Positions 5,502 through 6,447 of a DNA stretch of 6,447 bases are shown one piece after another; the first letter of the stretch is position 1; the number at the start of each line of letters is the position of its first letter. The position numbers were made by a program, and so were the translations under genes. This DNA comes from MKRK01 sp001896915 (GTDB taxonomy: Bacteria > Bacillota > Clostridia > Oscillospirales > Acutalibacteraceae): contig CALJJF010000093.1 in NCBI GenBank assembly GCA_937973935.1, forward strand, positions 1 through 6,447, read 5' to 3'. The notes beneath the pieces were generated by a model, which did not search any database, had not been told where the DNA came from, and saw only the letters and a program-made list of their open reading frames with translations.

Positions 5502-5668
5502 AGGTCGTCATGAACCCTGTGAACCCCTCGTCTTAATATTTCAGCTTGTGAAACCTTCAGTTCTTCACTACATTCTTTCAGCTTATGAATTGTTTCATCA
5601 TCTGCTCTGAACTTAACAGAAATATTTTTAGGGTTATCGGTAGGACGACCCATTTTTTTGTTCCCCAA
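5492..5668 (-). CDS. Ribbon-helix-helix (CopG/Arc-type) DNA-binding protein, likely autorepressor
   Basis: With the TTG start read from 5668 the protein has 58 residues beginning MGNKKMGRPTDNPK. That start is preferred over longer forms and over the internal ATG (from 5653) because GAGGTGATCG (complement of 5671-5680) is an almost perfect anti-16S match just upstream. Short proteins opening with KKMGRPT and followed by an RHH fold are common in Clostridia. Here a strand with ISVKFRAD (16-23) is followed by helix DETIHKLKECSEELK (24-38), a VS turn, and helix QAEILRRGVHRVHDDL (41-56). RHH proteins dimerise and place the strand in the major groove. The basic KKMGRP tail resembles an AT-hook core and might reach into the minor groove of an AT-rich site. 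A strong promoter overlapped by an inverted repeat lies directly upstream. It could be a free repressor or the antitoxin of a toxin-antitoxin pair; no recognised toxin gene adjoins it. Confidence 0.85.
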   Translation of the reverse strand: MGNKKMGRPTDNPKNISVKFRADDETIHKLKECSEELKVSQAEILRRGVHRVHDDLKK

Positions 5669-5670
5669 AT

Positions 5671-5680
5671 CGATCACCTC
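5671..5680 (-). promoter_or_regulatory. Ribosome binding site that fixes the RHH TTG start
   Basis: On the minus strand GAGGTGATCG reproduces most of the sequence complementary to the 3' end of 16S rRNA (AGGAGGTGATC) and ends 2 nt before TTG at 5668. The effective GGTG-to-start spacing is 6 nt. The alternative ATG at 5653 would rely on a poorer GGGG stretch. Confidence 0.7.
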
Positions 5681-5807
5681 ACTTATGTGGGGTATTAATA
5701 TTATAATATAATAACCCACAAAAGTCAATACTTATTTTGAATATTGTTACAAAAATTTTAATTGGCAATTCGGCCGATAGGGTAACACGATCGGGTTTAT
5801 AGATCAT
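5679..5807 (-). CDS. Possible 42-aa ORF, perhaps the remnant of a longer gene
   Basis: The ATG read from 5807 is preceded by CAGGAG (complement of 5816-5821) at 8 nt. The frame runs 42 codons to a TGA at 5679-5681. The first 18 residues (MIYKPDRVTLSAELPIKI) look like a normal protein N terminus. The rest is rich in Ile, Phe, Tyr and Asn and is simply the AT-rich RHH promoter region read through. The stop overlaps the RHH ribosome binding site. I see no good promoter: a TATAAT on the minus strand (complement of 5826-5831) would start transcription inside or past the ribosome binding site. The best reading is a 5' gene fragment left at a junction, or chance. I do not recognise the sequence. Confidence 0.25.
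   Translation of the reverse strand: MIYKPDRVTLSAELPIKIFVTIFKISIDFCGLLYYNINTPHK
5687..5719. promoter_or_regulatory. Inverted-repeat operator over the RHH promoter
   Basis: GTGGGGTATTA (5687-5697) and TAATAACCCAC (5709-5719) are inverted copies matching at 10 of 11 positions, separated by an AT-only 11-nt centre that is itself nearly palindromic. The pair covers the -10 element, most of the spacer and the predicted start of transcription of the RHH gene. Bound repressor would block RNA polymerase. This is the expected layout for RHH autoregulation; that the RHH protein is the ligand is inference. Confidence 0.7.
5700..5728 (-). promoter_or_regulatory. Sigma-A promoter of the RHH gene
   Basis: Read on the minus strand, TTGACT (5728 to 5723) and TATAAT (5705 to 5700) are separated by 17 nt, nearly the full vegetative consensus. 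Transcription should start near 5693, giving a leader of about 25 nt that contains the strong ribosome binding site. Confidence 0.82.
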
Positions 5808-5832
5808 ACGGATTTCTCCTGTAATATTATAG

Positions 5833-5861
5833 TTGCATTGCTCTTATGTATCCAGTATAAT
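5833..5861 (+). promoter_or_regulatory. Sigma-A promoter leading into the decayed zinc-ribbon gene
   Basis: TTGCAT (5833-5838) and a perfect TATAAT (5856-5861) are 17 nt apart. The -10 lies in a 12-bp palindrome, GTATAATTATAC (5855-5866), which might bind a regulator or be chance in AT-rich DNA. Predicted transcription would start at about 5867-5869, right where the coding-like sequence begins, leaving no room for a ribosome binding site. It may now serve the lipoprotein gene at 6207. Confidence 0.6.
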
Positions 5862-5867
5862 TATACC

Positions 5868-6188
5868 ATTGAGCTAGACCACCCCGATAAGGTTGTTTGC
5901 CATAGATGCATCAAAGTTTATGATAAAACGGAATGACAGTGTCCCTGCTGCAATCAATAAAAAGCAGGCGAAGACAAAAATGGCAGGGTGACTACACCGG
6001 AAAATCCGAACAATGGGTGGAAGAGATGCAAAGGCAATTATTTGCCGAAGGCCTATACCGGCGTGGAATTTGACGAGAACAACAGCTATCGGGAAGACGG
6101 TCGGAAGGTGATCGACATGCACTGCTCCTGCCCCGCAAACGGCGATCATATTCACAGGATAATTTTGATGGAAAAAGAAGATGGATAG
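5868..6188 (+). pseudogene. Decayed gene for a small zinc-ribbon protein, two in-frame stops
   Basis: One frame (codons starting at 5868, 5871 and so on) reads as coherent protein across two stop codons. The first stretch is IELDHPDKVVCHRCIKVYDKTE. A TGA (5934-5936) follows, then QCPCCNQ, a TAA (5958-5960), and KAGEDKNGRVTTPENPNNG onward to the TAG at 6186-6188. The CxxC (C at 5898 and 5907) and CPCC (5940-5951) make a zinc-ribbon pair split by the first stop. TGA sits where a Trp (TGG) would fit. The C-terminal part adds WKRCK and HCSCP. No start codon or ribosome binding site precedes the first part. The tail could still be made from GTG 5988 (66 residues), but only a poor site precedes it. 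TGA is a true stop in cotJA here, so recoding is unlikely, and TAA could not be explained that way. The lipoprotein gene follows 18 nt later, suggesting a former operon. The protein's function is unknown. Confidence 0.6.
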
Positions 6189-6206
6189 AAATAGGGGAGA
6201 ATAAAA

Positions 6207-6447
6207 ATGAAGAAAGTATTATGTTTTTGCTTGGTGGTTGTTTTTGTATTTGGACTCAGTGGGTGCAAGGCGTTTCAGGAGGGCTTCAAAAAGGGTTATG
6301 AAAAAGCAGCCGCAGGAAAAAGCCAAACCGCCGAAGCCAGTATTGTCAAAAGCAAGGACAATGTGATTTCCCTTGAGAAACCGGGAAATTGGAAGCCGCT
6401 GGGTGATGAGTATTTAAGCGAGGACAGTGCCATCGGTATCGGAAACT
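6207..6447 (+). CDS. Predicted lipoprotein, 3' end beyond the window (partial)
   Basis: The ATG at 6207 is preceded by GGGGAG (6194-6199) at 7 nt. The frame stays open for the remaining 80 codons to the window edge. The N terminus MKKVLCFCLVVVFVFGLSGC is a textbook type II signal peptide: two Lys, a hydrophobic core, and a lipobox LSGC with the lipidated Cys at residue 20. The mature protein would be anchored outside the cytoplasmic membrane. It continues with a Lys/Ala/Gln-rich linker (about 21-48) and then DNVISLEKPGNWKPL (about 52-66) and a SAIGIGN stretch. These resemble the start of the PsbP-like/DUF1795 fold found in clostridial lipoproteins, but that is a tentative reading from about 25 residues. 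Confidence 0.85.
   Translation, partial: MKKVLCFCLVVVFVFGLSGCKAFQEGFKKGYEKAAAGKSQTAEASIVKSKDNVISLEKPGNWKPLGDEYLSEDSAIGIGN

Noticed and set aside
5855..5885. tRNA-like D-arm sequence on the minus strand (TAGCTCAATGGTA)
   Set aside because: No anticodon stem, T-arm or acceptor pairing follows. The same bases read on the plus strand as the start of the zinc-ribbon coding sequence next to a promoter.
5934..5936. TGA recoded as selenocysteine or tryptophan in the zinc-ribbon frame
   Set aside because: A TAA follows eight codons later in the same frame, no start codon is present, and cotJA in this window uses TGA as a normal stop.
5874..6155. Hydrophobic minus-strand ORF of 93 codons
   Set aside because: No ribosome binding site at its ATG, and it lies antisense to the coherent plus-strand zinc-ribbon frame, whose Cys codons and acidic residues produce its apparent hydrophobicity.

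Overview
The window looks like chromosome from an endospore-forming Firmicute of the class Clostridia. The support is a cotJA-cotJB-cotJC spore-coat operon, strong AGGAGG-type ribosome binding sites, repeated use of TTG starts, U-tract terminators and a moderate-GC codon style. I cannot name a genus.

Bases 1-2900 hold the 3' end of an unidentified gene, then a DUF1854 protein, then a large fused ABC exporter subunit with an extra N-terminal domain and a zinc ribbon. The three genes run on the plus strand as a likely operon that ends at a clear intrinsic terminator (2861-2900). DUF1854 next to this kind of exporter is a known pairing, in some bacteria near cyanophycin metabolism genes, but the substrate here is unknown.

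Bases 2901-5060 hold the cotJ operon. The genes overlap by 4 and 1 nt, so translation is probably coupled. CotJB and CotJC (a manganese catalase with all five expected metal ligands) are ordinary. CotJA is not: its conserved C-terminal core of about 45 residues is preceded by 29 tandem copies of a 9-residue Met/Asn/Pro-rich repeat, making a 340-residue protein where the family is normally well under 100. This is the main discovery candidate. The operon ends at a terminator that probably also serves the convergent gene downstream.

Bases 5060-5870 are a small, mostly minus-strand module. It has an 83-aa protein of unknown function, a 58-aa ribbon-helix-helix (RHH) DNA-binding protein, and an 11-bp inverted repeat lying exactly over the RHH promoter, as expected for an autorepressor. 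Between the two genes, on the plus strand, a good sigma-A promoter is followed about 40-80 nt later by a terminator hairpin. This predicts an RNA of about 80 nt, antisense to any RHH/83-aa cotranscript. A weak 42-aa ORF lies upstream of the RHH gene.

Bases 5830-6447 begin with another consensus plus-strand promoter. It leads into what reads as a decayed gene for a small zinc-ribbon protein, with two in-frame stops and no recognisable start. A predicted lipoprotein gene follows and runs off the window edge. The loss of this gene and the small regulatory module suggest that the DNA after the cotJ operon is accessory.
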